64,000 nt of DNA from Bactrocera neohumeralis (GCF_024586455.1 NC_065923.1:46756264-46820263), one strand, 5' to 3'; positions 23,186 to 33,315 are shown, counted from the stretch's first letter. Numbers and translations: made by a program. The notes: generated by a model from the sequence alone, not told the origin.

Positions 23186-23785
23186 TACAAGGTCTGTCGC
23201 AAAAGAAACAGGACTGTTAAAAAAAAAACAACAAAAAATTAATATTTTTCAAAAGTTATATTTTTTTATTCAAAGTAGTTTCCTTGTGCTTCGATACAGC
23301 GTTTAGCCCGGTCAATTAGCATTTCAAATAAGTGTTTAAGGTAATTTTTCGGAATGCTCTTGAGAATATCGGTCGTCGCCTTTTGGATAGCTGAAATGTC
23401 CTGAAACCAGTGTCCTTTCATGGGCAAATAGGTAAAAATCACAGGGTGCCAATGAACCGATGACATTTATAGTAAAGCGCATTATCGTAGTTTTCCAAAT
23501 AGCATTATCGTGCACAGGCGCCAGGACCCTGCCTCAAAATCACAGGGTGCCAGATCAGGTGAGTAAGGTGAGTGATTAATGGTTAATATGGAGTTAATCA
23601 CTCACCTTACTCACCTGATCTGGCACCCTGAGTGATTAATGGTTAATATGGAGTTTTTTGTCAAAAAATCAGTGACAAGCGTCCACCGATGACACCGCGC
23701 ATTATCGTGCAACAGGCGCCGGGATCCTGCCCACATATATACCATAATGCAAACATATACGCATACTCAGTGGTTTTAAACACAA
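23186..23785 (-). mobile_element. Mariner 3' part, rearranged by a palindromic insertion
   Basis: The terminus ACAAGGTCTGTCGCAAAAGA (near 23186) resembles that at 39435. Minus-strand reading from high coordinates: HRWTLVTDFLTKNSI (near 23690-23640), then the catalytic SPDLAPCDF region disrupted by the inverted repeat at 23543-23630. PMKGHWFQDISAIQKATTDI, LKSIPKNYLKHLFEMLIDRA and KRCIEAQGNYFE follow (23425-23270). Parts of the sequence are present twice: AATCACAGGGTGCCA near 23440 and 23540, and GCGCATTATCGT near 23477 and 23697. This shows local shuffling. Confidence 0.8.
23543..23655. repeat. 35-bp perfect inverted repeat plus 25-bp direct repeat
   Basis: Arm 23543-23577 is exactly the reverse complement of 23596-23630, with an 18-nt loop at 23578-23595. 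In addition the 25 bp at 23571-23595 (AGTGATTAATGGTTAATATG plus GAGTT) recur at 23631-23655. The pattern is what one inverted template switch during repair or replication would leave. It sits inside a transposase fragment. Confidence 0.95.
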
Positions 23786-23789
23786 AATT

Positions 23790-24245
23790 TTTTTATATCG
23801 GTCGTTTGTCGGCTACTTTATCAATTGTCAGCTTGTCAGCTTAACAGTCAGCCATACATTCGAGAACTGTGTCTTGTCAGTTAGTATTTACAAGCGCTGC
23901 GAGAATTAGAAGCAGTTAATATATATGTATCTGTAGTAAAAATTTTCCATTTATTTATAGTAAAGTGTTATTATAGTGTCGACTATAAAATGAGACGCTT
24001 CTGCATATTAAAACAAAAAAGAAATATACAGAATAACATTAAACTTTATAACTGTACATAATGAAATGCATTAATTTGTAGAGAGATTGATCCAAAAATT
24101 AGTTAATTTTGAACCGCCACTAGTTGATACTTTTATTTTGTGACGAAGGATGAATAAACCTGAGCTTCTAAGCTCTTTAGGCTGAGCACCTAGTGAAGCA
24201 GTCAAACTTACTCTCTCAGTACAGTGCCTGAGTATATAAAAGGGT
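23790..24245. other. No recognisable element
   Basis: About 450 bp between two mariner fragments, with no coding or repeat pattern identified. Confidence 0.4.
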
Positions 24246-24249
24246 CTAC

Positions 24250-24840
24250 TAACAAAAACGTCGAGTTAAAATAAAATAAAACACTCAAATTTGTTCAAAA
24301 TGTGTTATGTCTTTTTTGTTCTGCAGATAATTTTATGTCTTTTATCCTCGATACCCTCGGGCGTTGCTGGTTGATTGCTGTAAACCTTTGATTGTCACAG
24401 AGGAAATAATCCAAAGGCGTTAATTCACATGTTCCCGCCGGCATTTGCATGAACCATTTCTTGAAATTAACGAGTCCCAAACTTTGCCCGCAATGTCGTC
24501 TTGATGGAAACAGAGATCGTACGTACCGATTTCAACAAATTCCGGGGAAAAAAGTCGGTCAACATCGTGCTGTAACTCTCGTTAGTGGTGGTAACAGCAA
24601 ACCTTGCCTCATTTTAGTAGAAATAAGGACCGATTTTTGGGTATGCTATTGCATTTCCTGAACCACATGAAGATTTGACTCACCCCAATAGTGATATTTT
24701 TGTTCGTTGGCGCGGTCATTAAGGCAGCAATGGGTCTCATCCGAGAAGATGATTTTTCAGTGAACGTGTGAACTTTGTGAATTTTCAAGCGTTGTACCAA
24801 AGTGAAACTGATCTGATGAAATGGCAAATCTTACAGAACA
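24250..24840 (-). mobile_element. Mariner fragment (PPRSC-type relative)
   Basis: Minus-strand reading gives GPYFYENEA-like sequence (near 24620), TTTNESYSTMLTDFFPRNLL near 24590-24530, a damaged second-Asp region (near 24500), and GTCELTPLDYFL (24430-24395), the third-Asp motif with Asp kept. The tail runs to about 24250. The N-terminal half is missing; stops abound. A similar 3' end is found at 32450-32700. Confidence 0.7.
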
Positions 24841-25499
24841 CACTGACAAAATGTGACACATAAACAAATGGCCGCTACGCGCTGTCAAAATCAACCTGTT
24901 GATAGCCGCTGTATTTGTTATCTAACCTAAATTTGTTAAATTCAGACCTTCTCTTGAACAGTTTATATTATAAACTTAATTGAAATATGGCTAACAGAAC
25001 TTCCAATTATAACCGCATTAATTTGTACTAGTTCCTGTTTAGTCTTTAAGTAAGTGTTAAGCGACTGGTTACAGTTCGAATTACTTCTTATTGTTATACG
25101 ACGTAGGCGTCTACGTGTGCCCACTTTTACAAGACTGCTTCCTATAAATTACTTGGCTCGTCAGTCAAGTATTAATTTGCTTATTATCTTTTAAAATGCT
25201 TTTGCTCATGAAAGCAAATATACTTGCGAGTATGAATATCGTAAGCGATGACGTTGTCGAATGCCGCCTACACTCGATACAGATATTATAAAAATATACG
25301 CTTACATACCTAATTAATATGAATATCAGTTCGACCTTGCAATTGAATTGTTCAAAAATGCCTTTTCAATCAAATTGCGTGCATTCGCTGCATACTTACT
25401 TTGATGATGGCATGATTCGGTGGAGACTTTGGATTTTGTGTTTTGAATTTAGAACAGTTGCGTTTTGCAATTTCTTTGGAGATTGTAGCGATGCCTTGA
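24841..25499. other. No recognisable element
   Basis: About 660 bp without a recognisable gene or transposon. Confidence 0.4.
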
Positions 25500-25911
25500 G
25501 TAATAGTCTTTGCCAAGTTTCGCGCGATATTATTTCAAAAGAAAAAGTTTTCCATACAAGGACTTGAGTTTGATCGGTCAGTTTGTATGACAGCTATAGT
25601 CTATAGTGCTCCGATCTAACTAATTTTTTTAGAGATTGTACAGTTGTCTGGGATATTAACTCATGCCAAATTTCGTAAAAATAACTCATCAAATAAACAA
25701 GTCTTCCATACCAGTACTTGAGTTTCATTGGTCGGTTTGTATGGCAGCTATACGCTATAGTGATCCGATTTGAACAATTTCTTTGGAGATTGCACCATAG
25801 TCTTGGATAATAACCCATGCCAGATTTCTTGAAGATATCCTGTCAAATAAAAAAGTTTTCCATACCAGTCTCTAAATCGACTGAGATCGCCGCTCTGATC
25901 AGTTATATAAT
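25500..25911 (+). repeat. GCTAT-family repeat with two ~153-bp units
   Basis: Two cores, GACAGCTATAGTCTATAGTG (near 25588) and GGCAGCTATACGCTATAGTG (near 25741), are 153 bp apart, with TTTTCCATACAAGG/TTCCATACCAGT between. The tail CTAAATCGACTGAGATCG runs up to 25912, where a mariner interrupts it. The missing 3' tail reappears at 26207-26300. Confidence 0.75.
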
Positions 25912-26206
25912 ATTAGGTTGTCAAAAAAGTCTTGCGGTATTTTCGCTAGTTGGCGCTGAAAGCGCGTAGTTCTAGTTTTATTCGTCGCATTATAATGGGT
26001 TGTCAAAAAAGTCTTGCGGTATTTTTATTGAATTTTTTTTTTATTGAAATTGAAATGAATTTTTTATGACTCATGCCCAGCTCTTGACCGATGCTACGGC
26101 TGTTACTATGCCGGTCTCTTTCGACCAATTCAGCGATTTTATCGCAATTTTTGACGACAGGTCTTCCGGAGCGTGGCGCATCTTCGACCACCTCTACATC
26201 AGAACG
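25912..26206 (-). mobile_element. Internally deleted mariner inserted in a GCTAT repeat
   Basis: It starts TTAGGTTGTCAAAAAAGTCT, and the same end sequence recurs at 25999 (GTTGTCAAAAAAGTCTTGCG), so one terminus is present twice. Minus-strand reading then gives VEDAPRSGRPVVKNCDKIAE and LVERDRHSNSRSIGQELGMS (26191-26075), a mariner N-terminal region with the GRP linker. The rest of the transposase is gone. The flanking repeat continues at 26207 with ATGTTATATACTTTATAG. Confidence 0.75.
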
Positions 26207-26305
26207 AGTTATATGTTATATACTTTATAGTATCTTCGAAGTTTCGTTCTGGGTGTTACAAATATCGTGGAAAACTTATTATATCCTGTACAGTGTACAA
26301 AAATT
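26207..26305 (+). repeat. GCTAT-family tail, continuation past the mariner
   Basis: ATACTTTATAG, TTTCGTTCTGGGTGTTACAA and the closing TATCCTGTACAGTGTACAAA reproduce the end of the repeat as at 5310-5395. This shows that the mariner at 25912-26206 landed within one repeat copy. Confidence 0.7.
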
Positions 26306-26403
26306 CCCTCTTTGACCTATTTAGTAATTAGACTTGATAATTTTCAGTCAAGTAATAATTTGTGAATAACACAGGTCAACACGATTTTTGTGTCTGACAT
26401 CTA

Positions 26404-27385
26404 TCGGGTGATTTTTTAAGAGCTTGATAACTTTTTTTAAAAAAAAAACGCATAAAATTTGCAAAATCTCATCGGTTCTATTATTTGAAACGTTAGATTG
26501 GTTCATGACATTTACTTTTTGAAGATAATTTCATTTAAATGTTGACTGCGGCTGCGTCTTAGGTGGTCCATTCGGAAAGTCCAATTTTGGGCAACTTTTT
26601 CGACAAAATCGGCCGGAATAGCCCGAATTTCTTCGGAAATGTTGTCTTCCAAAGCTGGAATAGTTGCTGGCTTATTTCTGTAGACTTTAGACTTGACGTA
26701 GCCCCACAAAAAATAGTCTAAAGGCGTTAAATCGCATGATCTTGGTGGCCAACTTACGGGTCCATTTCTTGAGATGAATTGTTCTCCGAAGTTTTCCCTC
26801 AAAATGGCTATAGAATCGCGAGCTGTGTGGCATGTAGCGCCATCTTGTTGAAACCACATGTCAACCAAGTTCAGTTCTTCCATTTTTGGCAACAAAAAGT
26901 TTGTTAGCATCGAACGATAGCGATCGCCATTCACCGTAACGTTGCGTCCAACAGCATCTTTGAAAAAATACGGTCCAATGATTCCACCAGCGTACAAACC
27001 ACACCAAACAGTGCATTTTTCAGGATGCATGGGCAGTTGGCCACCAAGATCATGCGATTTAACGCCTTTAGACTATTTTTTGTGGGGCTACGTCAAGTCT
27101 AAAGTCTACAGAAATAAGCCAGCAACTATTCCAGCTTTGGAAGACAACATTTCCGAAGAAATTCGCTATTCCGGCCGAAATGCTCGAAAAGGAAGTGCCC
27201 AAAATTGGACTTTCCGAATGGACCACCTAAGTCGCAGCCGCGGTCAACATTTAAATGAAATTATCTTCAAAAAGTAAATGTCATGAACCAATCTAACGTT
27301 TCAAATAAAGAACCGATGAGATTTTGCAAATTTTATGCGTTTTTTTTTTAAAAAAACGTTATCAAGCTCTTAAAAAATCACCCGA
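26404..27385. mobile_element. Palindromic mariner derivative with TA target duplication
   Basis: Ends TCGGGTGATTTTTTAAGAGC and its inverse; TA stands on both sides (26402-26403 and 27386-27387). The left arm (26404-26757) and right arm (27035-27385) are inverted copies of the same 3' part of a PPRSC-type mariner, with about a dozen differences by eye. A 277-bp unpaired centre carries transposase sequence from HPEKCTVW to the second Asp region. The 5' half of the gene, with DNA-binding domain and first catalytic Asp, is absent, replaced by the inverted 3' copy. An intact 172-codon frame remains on the minus strand. Confidence 0.9.
26512..27030 (-). CDS. Transposase C-terminal half, intact 172-codon frame
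   Basis: Begins MHPEKCTVWCGLYAGG and ends at the natural stop after QHLNEIIFKK. It contains FQQDGATCHTA (second catalytic Asp) and PPRSCDLTPLDYFLWGY (third catalytic Asp), both with key residues intact. It lacks the helix-turn-helix region and first Asp, so it could not catalyse transposition alone. There is no reason to assume it is expressed. The right arm of the palindrome holds a second, frame-damaged copy of the last ~75 codons on the plus strand (27032-27277). Confidence 0.7.
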   Translation of the reverse strand: MHPEKCTVWCGLYAGGIIGPYFFKDAVGRNVTVNGDRYRSMLTNFLLPKMEELNLVDMWFQQDGATCHTARDSIAILRENFGEQFISRNGPVSWPPRSCDLTPLDYFLWGYVKSKVYRNKPATIPALEDNISEEIRAIPADFVEKVAQNWTFRMDHLRRSRSQHLNEIIFKK

Positions 27386-27389
27386 TACA

Positions 27390-27965
27390 TGTTAAATTTT
27401 AGTTTCTCCTATGACAAAAATAAGGAAACAAAATTTTTTCCTGGTTAAAGTTTGCTTTCGTAGAAATTAGAGCAATTTTTCGATTTTTAAGCAGAAATGA
27501 CTGATTTTTATATTTTTTCTACTATAGATTATAATTAGAAAACTTTTTTTAGATAAAAGAGTCGTTTTTATTCAAGATGTGTGATAAACAATAATATATA
27601 AATGTAAAATAACAAGAAATTACTGTCTAAAAGTGAATATTTTTTGTATTTCTTTTATGCTCATATGAGCTCTCTCGTATTAAACCCCAAATATACTTAT
27701 CGATGTAGATCAGCCCAAAGCAAACTTAAAGAACTAAAGATTAATATTTAAGTGTTTTTCAATGTCTAGAATCAGAATCAAAGCATGAGAACAGAAACCC
27801 AAAAAAAAATATTTTTTTTGTTGACCGGTGTAATTGCTCATCAGTATTTGTTTGCCAGTGTAAGGGATGGACCCTCCTATTTTTGTGCAAAATTATCGCG
27901 ATCATTAAGTACTGATTACAATTTGTTCATGGAGGCTTTAGGTTGCAAATACATACACCAGCTGG
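27390..27965. other. No recognisable element
   Basis: About 575 bp of A+T-rich DNA; one 63-codon plus frame at 27785 without a family signature. Confidence 0.4.
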
Positions 27966-27968
27966 GTA

Positions 27969-28302
27969 ATGGCTGATTCACATACAACTCTTGCTTCGCT
28001 TTGCTTCACACACTTCACTTGACACTTGCCAGCTTAGTTCGATGCTGTTTTTGTATGAATTTGTTCATAACTAGACGGAGCAAAGCATAACTAAGCAAAA
28101 TATTGGGTAACTCTAATCCACGTTTTACACTTTGCCGAGCAATATTCACCATATTCGTATACTAAAATATTTATTTATTAGAGCGAAGCACGAAAAGCAA
28201 AGCATTTATGCTGACATATGCTTTACTTTCTTCGCTTTCTTCGTTGTCAAAATGTTTGCATTTGTGAAGCAAAGCTGGGAAAGTTACATGTGAATCGGCC
28301 AT
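27969..28302. mobile_element. 334-bp MITE-like element with ~42-bp inverted ends
   Basis: The left end ATGGCTGATTCACATACAAC with TTTGCTTCACA, and the reverse complement of the right end ATGGCCGATTCACATGTAAC with TTTGCTTCACA, match over about 42 bp with a few changes. The interior carries several AAGCAAAGC/GCTTTGCTT words but no ORF. The size and inverted ends fit a miniature inverted-repeat element. A target duplication is not obvious. Confidence 0.6.
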
Positions 28303-29110
28303 AAGGGTGCTCACTGCAAATCCTCAAAATCCGCGGTCTTTCGCCTTCCTGTTGACATCATCATACCAATAATTATACAAAGCCAGCCACAGTTTAGTAC
28401 AACTTGAGGTGTTCACGATCAATCAAAGTGGGAACTGCTTGAGATTACGCGCAATCGTGCTCTACATCCAACCAAACATATTTGCATAAAAAGCAAATAA
28501 ATAAATAAATAAAGTAATAAATAAAGTTTGTATTTTGAATTTGAAAGCGCACGGGCTGTGTTCGCTCGCTATCGCGCACAGCTGTGTCGGTCGTATGTGC
28601 CGGTATGGCCGAAGCGCAGCCAACTTCATGCAAAACACAAACAACACGACGCTGCCCAATCAAACAGCGCGTTCGTGCGCTGTTGCCGGTGGCGGTCAGT
28701 ATGTCGGACTATTTTGCGGCGTTTGGAGTCAATCGCTGGCGAAGCGCGTCGATCGTGTTGACGAACACACACACACACACGTACTTGTCTACAGTTATTG
28801 ATCACTCTATAATCTACCTGTATGTTTAGTGCAAATGCTGGTATTATTCATAAATTGCTTGGTGCGCGCACGTCTTGCCTTTTGCAATCCGCTCTCAAGA
28901 TAAGTTGGCGGCGTCGCGTTCGTTTAACGAGTCAAAAGGTAGTCTACACCTACCTACATAAGTGGCTATGATTCACTCCCACTCAGCGTTGATTATCAGC
29001 GTTTGATAAGCTGCTTTAGTGTTATAGTTTGTGTTTGGCGTTGCCACCTTTATGCAACGGCTAACATTAGCTGCGCCGTGGCATGGGTTTGTGTGCCGTT
29101 CAAAAGGGTG
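28303..29110. other. Unique DNA with GC-richer, CpG-bearing island
   Basis: The part 28545-28765 is GC-richer than its surroundings and open in all three plus frames, but the translations look like chance. (AC)n lies at 28765-28781. I see no transposon. The island could be regulatory DNA upstream of the possible first exon at 29649. Confidence 0.4.
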
Positions 29111-29669
29111 TTAATGTTTATCTAGCAAAGCAGCGGAAAGAAGTGTTAAACAACAATAACAAAAAAGCGTAGATAAGCGCTGCTGATCAATGCAGTCGTT
29201 TGTGGGATTTAATCGCATGTTTGAAGTGACGCGTCGCAAGCGTGTGTTGCAGCGTTCGCGAGCATTATGTAAAGTTAAGGAAAGTGTGTGTGAACAAAAA
29301 TTGCTCAATTGTGATAAATAAATAATTATATAAATAATATTGAAAAAATATTCGAAGCAGAAATACAGCTTGTTGCTGATAAAATATATTTGAAATTCTT
29401 GTTTATACATATATAAAAATATGGCAATGTTGTGGTTTTCTTTGTAAAAGCAAGCTTGAAATTAAAACGAAAAATAATAAAAAATTATAATAAATAATTG
29501 AAAAGTGACTAATTGCAAATACCAACACAACAACAACAACGCAGTGCAGCGTGATAAACAAAATCAAATACAATAAGTATTTTGTTTACAACAACAATTT
29601 TTGCAGTCTTACATATCGCCGAAAGTATTTGAAATTATCAAGAATTAAATGCGCAGCGCCTTTGCCGCA
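29111..29669 (+). CDS. Possible 5' UTR and first coding exon ending at a GTAAGT donor
   Basis: The seven codons ATG CGC AGC GCC TTT GCC GCA (29649-29669) stop at a perfect donor, GTAAGT (29670-29675), in phase 0. Upstream, 29111-29648 is transposon-free, with ACAACAACAACAACGCAG and CAACAACAATTTTTGCAG-like strings common in fly 5' leaders. Several upstream ATGs are followed quickly by stops. Only position 29649 onward is proposed as coding. The start context is weak and no downstream exon is identified, so this is a hypothesis only. Confidence 0.2.
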
Positions 29670-29675
29670 GTAAGT

Positions 29676-30866
29676 TTCCACCACACAAATCCATCCATAA
29701 GCACTGTAACTACATATGTACATATGTAAACATATGTGTTATTGTATTTTATTTATACAAACGTATTTTATTTAAATAAATAGTTGTTTATCCAAATGAC
29801 GCAAATTTACCTGCCATATAAACACACAGTGCTTGCAAAAAGTAAACGTGCCTATTAGTAACTCCTAGAAACCGAGCTAAGGCACGCCGCTTGGTGCCGC
29901 TTCATACAATCCGCGGCAAAAAATAGAAGGAATCGAAGTAGGGCTTTGAAATTTGGCACACATCTCTCATATTGCCAAATTAGATGAAAAAAAAAATTTG
30001 TTAAAATCCGCCCACAACCACGCCTAATAAACACAAAAATCAAAAATCATCCTACAGTAACAAAATTTTCTACAGTGTAATATTTTGTAAATATAAGCTT
30101 GTCCATAAAAATAAAAATAAAGCAAATGCGTCCACAATTACGCCCATCTCCCATATAATATAATCACAAAAGTTGCAATATTTTCGCTGTTATCACAGCT
30201 AGTTGTAGTAGATTAAAATGCTAATTACTCATGAATTGGCAGCTAATGGCAGCTGATTTTTTTCTTCTATCGATTAAGAAGATTTTAAAGTTTATTTTGT
30301 GTAATTTAGCGCTCCTGCGCACAATAGTTATATTCTGTTGAAGTTGTGAAATATATGATTTTTTTGGACCATGAAAAAACATCATATTAAAAAAAATCTT
30401 GAAAAAGAAAGTATACATTTGATGATGTAAATCACATCTATAACATTAGTTTTAATAAATAGAAACTTTACAATTGGTATTTTATAGTTAACTTTTGAGT
30501 TTTAACCTTTGCAATATTCATCACATTTTTCTGAGTAACTTTGCGTTGATACTTTGTTGGACTTTGAAGCTCTCCCAACAAAAAACCATTGAATATATCA
30601 AGCCCAAGTATTCGGACAATGTTATTTGATTAGTTCTTAGCTTAAATTGAAAAAATGGTACAAATTTGGAATGATAAAAAAAATCCTTTTTTTCCGCTCT
30701 GGCACCACTAACTGGTAATAATAAATCAAACGCAAATTAATTGCATGCTAATTCAAACAAAGAATAATAAGCAATGCAATACATAAATAACTGTGATTTA
30801 GGACTTAGGCTAGGCCGTTAGGTCGTAGGTTTGATCCAAAATCGCTGAATCTTACTTTAACAGATA
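29676..30866. other. A+T-rich DNA with one unassigned repeat-like stretch
   Basis: The part 29870-30150 carries CGCCCACAACCACGCC and CATTACGCCCATC-like strings, typical of degenerate interspersed repeats that I cannot name. The rest shows nothing. Confidence 0.4.
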
Positions 30867-30868
30867 TA

Positions 30869-32178
30869 AGGTCAATTGAAAAGTCCGCCGCCTGACATAT
30901 AGATGGCGCTACTATAATTAAATCCATATGATGTTTAGATAGCACTAACTTTCAGAAGTATTGTGTCTAAATTTGACAGTTGTCGGTTCATTAGTTTGTG
31001 ATTTATAACATTTTGAGTGAAGCAACCTTTGTTGGTTTGAAAAAATGGTTGAAAAGGCATTTCGCGCGTTGATAAATTATTGCTTTTTGAAGGGAAAAAA
31101 TATGGTTGAAGCAAAAACTTAGCTTGATGACGAGTTTCCGGATACTGTCGCACAGAAAAATCAACCATCAAGGCTTGGTATGCTAAGTTTAGACGTGGTG
31201 GAATGAGCAGCAAAGACGGTGAACGCAGTCCGAGTGTCAATAACCTTCAGATTTGAGGTGTGACACTCGACAGTCTATGCTCCTTCACACCTCACACGAC
31301 CGCGATTGTTGCGAAAGTACAGACCCACAACAAAATCCTAAGGCTGCTAGCCGTCAGCACATGTGGAAAGGAGAAAGAAATTTGGTTGGCAACTTACAAG
31401 GCAATCGGCAGGCCGGTTTTTAATTACGCCGCACAAATATGGTCGCCTGGATGCAGTGGCACGCAGATGAGGAAACTTCAGACCTGCCAGAACACTGCAC
31501 TTCGGACTGTAACGCGATGCCTCTTCACGTCTCCTATCGAACATCTGCACAGTGAGGCCCGTATGCTTTCGGTTGAGGAGCATATTGAACTCCTTACTAA
31601 GCAGTTTCTGCTGGCGTGTTTTTGTAGAAATCATCAGGTGACTGTTTGAAGCCGATCCGCATCTTAGGAGCATCAAGAGGTCTTTCCCCTACTGCGCCGA
31701 CGGCATTAGACATAACGCCGACCAGATTTCGGACGAAAATATCTTCAGACATGCACTGACCGCCATTCACAGTTGAGCCATAAAGACCTTCACCGAATCC
31801 CTCTTAGTGAATGGCGTATTTTGAGTCAGACTACCACCCATTGCAGATAACGAGCTCGAGACGAGAGTTACCCTTGCTCAGCTTCGTTCTGGATACTGTA
31901 GCAGGTTAAACTTGTGGAAACAGCCTACCGTTGGATGACCTCGATGGCAACTTATCTGAACCTTACCACCCTAGCGGGGGCTAGATAACCGTTACAACAA
32001 CAACAACGCTTTGTTCGCCCAAAAGCAATAGTTACCGATGAAACCAACAAAAAATTCAACAAATTAACTTTGCATGACCGTAAAGTGAACTCTAAAAAAG
32101 ATATGAACTGAACGTATACGAATCTTGCCCAAAAATGTGTTTTACTGTGATAGGGCGAGGACTTTTCAATTAATCTGC
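30869..32178 (+). mobile_element. Mariner split by a retrotransposon
   Basis: The left end AGGTCAATTGAAAAGTCCGC follows a TA; the right end is CGAGGACTTTTCAATTAATCT. Plus frames give MVEKAFRALINYCFLKGKN (31045), DEFPDT, KAWYAKFRRGG and GERS to about 31232. After the insertion the protein resumes in order: RPKAIVTDETNKKFNKLTLH and DRKVN (32015-32090). The gene then stops and jumps to the 3' end, so the catalytic part is deleted. Same family as 20655-21354. Confidence 0.8.
31233..32010 (+). mobile_element. Jockey-like non-LTR retrotransposon, 3' part
   Basis: Plus-strand reading gives VTLDSL then SFTPHTTAIVAKVQTHNKIL, a partial tower of RT C-terminal motifs: TYKAIGRPVFNYAAQIWSPG, LQTCQNTALRTVTRC, SPIEHLHSEARML and LTKQFLLACFCRNH (31260-31640). 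After a frameshift come ADPHLRSIKRSFPYCADG (31650) and ETRVTLAQLRSGYCSRLN (31858-31912). The element closes with GTTACAACAACAACAACG at its 3' end. It is 5'-truncated, as usual for this class, and interrupts the mariner between its GERS and RPK codons. Confidence 0.8.
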
Positions 32179-32445
32179 TATTATTTTTTTCTGTTTGCCA
32201 TAAACTCTTAAAAGGTGGATCAGTAAATCTTCATCGATCGAAGAAGTGTTTTGCCACTAATTGTTTAACTCGTTTAATATCAATTCCAGCGACTTCGATA
32301 GGCTCGTCAAGGGTGTGTAACCCGACACATTTCAATCTCAGTGTGGCAAAAGCTGGGTAATAGAGAAGGAAGTGACACGGTCAATTAGGACTTATGAAAC
32401 TATAATTCCATAAGACTTCGCTGGGTATTAATAGGGTATACGAAC
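32179..32445. other. No recognisable element
   Basis: A short stretch between the split mariner and the next mariner remnant; nothing identified. Confidence 0.4.
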
Positions 32446-32449
32446 AAGA

Positions 32450-32700
32450 ACGATGTGATGTTAAAATGACACAAAACACCCAAATTTTGTCAAAATGTTC
32501 GCTGGTTTTGTTCTGCAGATATGCCGTTTACACCAATTTTTCGATGACCCGTTGCAGCACTTCGTTTTTGTTGTTGTTCAATGTTGTTTTCGAGCTCCTC
32601 GAACCTTGCTTGTCGATTGGCGTGAACCATTGATTTAACTTATTAAGTATAGAAAATAATCAAAGACGTTAAATCGCTTGATCTTGGCATTATCGGCGTC
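32450..32700 (-). mobile_element. Mariner C-terminal remnant
   Basis: Minus frames give NQWFTPIDKQ and LQRVIEKLV, with ACACCCAAATTTTGTC near 32477. The layout parallels 24250-24430, including the AAACACTCAAATTTGTTC counterpart. It appears to be the last part of a PPRSC-type transposase (after the third Asp). Confidence 0.5.
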
Positions 32701-32714
32701 TGGCTGTATGTGTG

Positions 32715-33035
32715 TGTGGAGGCATGTACAACGACATTATCTGATGCGTCGGTCTTTGGAGGTTTTTCGGAAGATTTATGGTCCTTTGCGCATTGGCAAC
32801 GGCGAATACCGCAGTCGATGGAACGATGAGCTGTACGAGATATACGGCGACATTGATATAGTTCAGCGAATTAAGAGACAGGCTGGCTAGGTCATGTTGT
32901 TCGGATGAAAGAGAACGCTCACGCTTTGGAGGTTTTCGATGCAGTGCCCGTCGGGGAAAGAAGAACAAAAGGAGGGCCCCCAATGTGTTGGATCAGGTGG
33001 AGAAAGGCTTGGGTGCACTTGGTATCTCATGCTCC
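32715..33035 (+). mobile_element. Non-LTR retrotransposon (APE/RT family), RT C-terminus
   Basis: Plus frames give VFRKIYGPLRIGNGEYRSRW and NDELYEIYGDIDIVQRIKRQ (32765-32880). After a one-base shift come HVVRMKENAHALEVFDAVPV and GERRTKGGPPMCWIRW (32893-33005). This is the extreme C-terminus of the same family as 1640-2560 and 8118-10115. It is fused on its 3' side to a mariner end at about 33035. Confidence 0.8.
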
Positions 33036-33315
33036 AAAAATAACGGGTATTTTCGTTAAAAAAAATAAACAGTTATTCATTTATCTACATTGCTGTCGCA
33101 TTCCAAATAGTCTCCATTACGTATTAAGCTTTTTCCAATCTTCGAAAGCACTCGATAGCTCGTTTTTTGAGAACGCACTTTCAACGGTTTTCATCTATTT
33201 TGTAAAACGACGACGATTTAAGGTTCTCTTTATTTTTGAAAATTGGGAAAAAGTCACAAGGAGTATGGAGTGTCGTATTGTTTTTGGTCAAGAATTTACG
33301 TACTTTAGGTTTATC
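33036..33315 (-). mobile_element. Mariner 3' end
   Basis: Minus frames give LFPNFQK then KRTLNRRRFTKIDEN (33255-33190), and ECFRRLEKA with an eroded GDYFEGD-like tail (33140-33095). FFNENTRYFW follows near 33065-33040, just inside the terminus ATAACGGGTATTTTCGTTAA. Most of the transposase is missing. Confidence 0.6.

Noticed and set aside
23556..23620. CAGGTGAGT donor/recursive-splice-like words
   Set aside because: They occur because of the local palindrome, lack an upstream pyrimidine tract and lie in a transposase fragment.
30810..30850. tRNA-like internal promoter words (GGTTTGATCC)
   Set aside because: No cloverleaf with a 7-bp acceptor stem can be drawn around it, and the A-box is poor.
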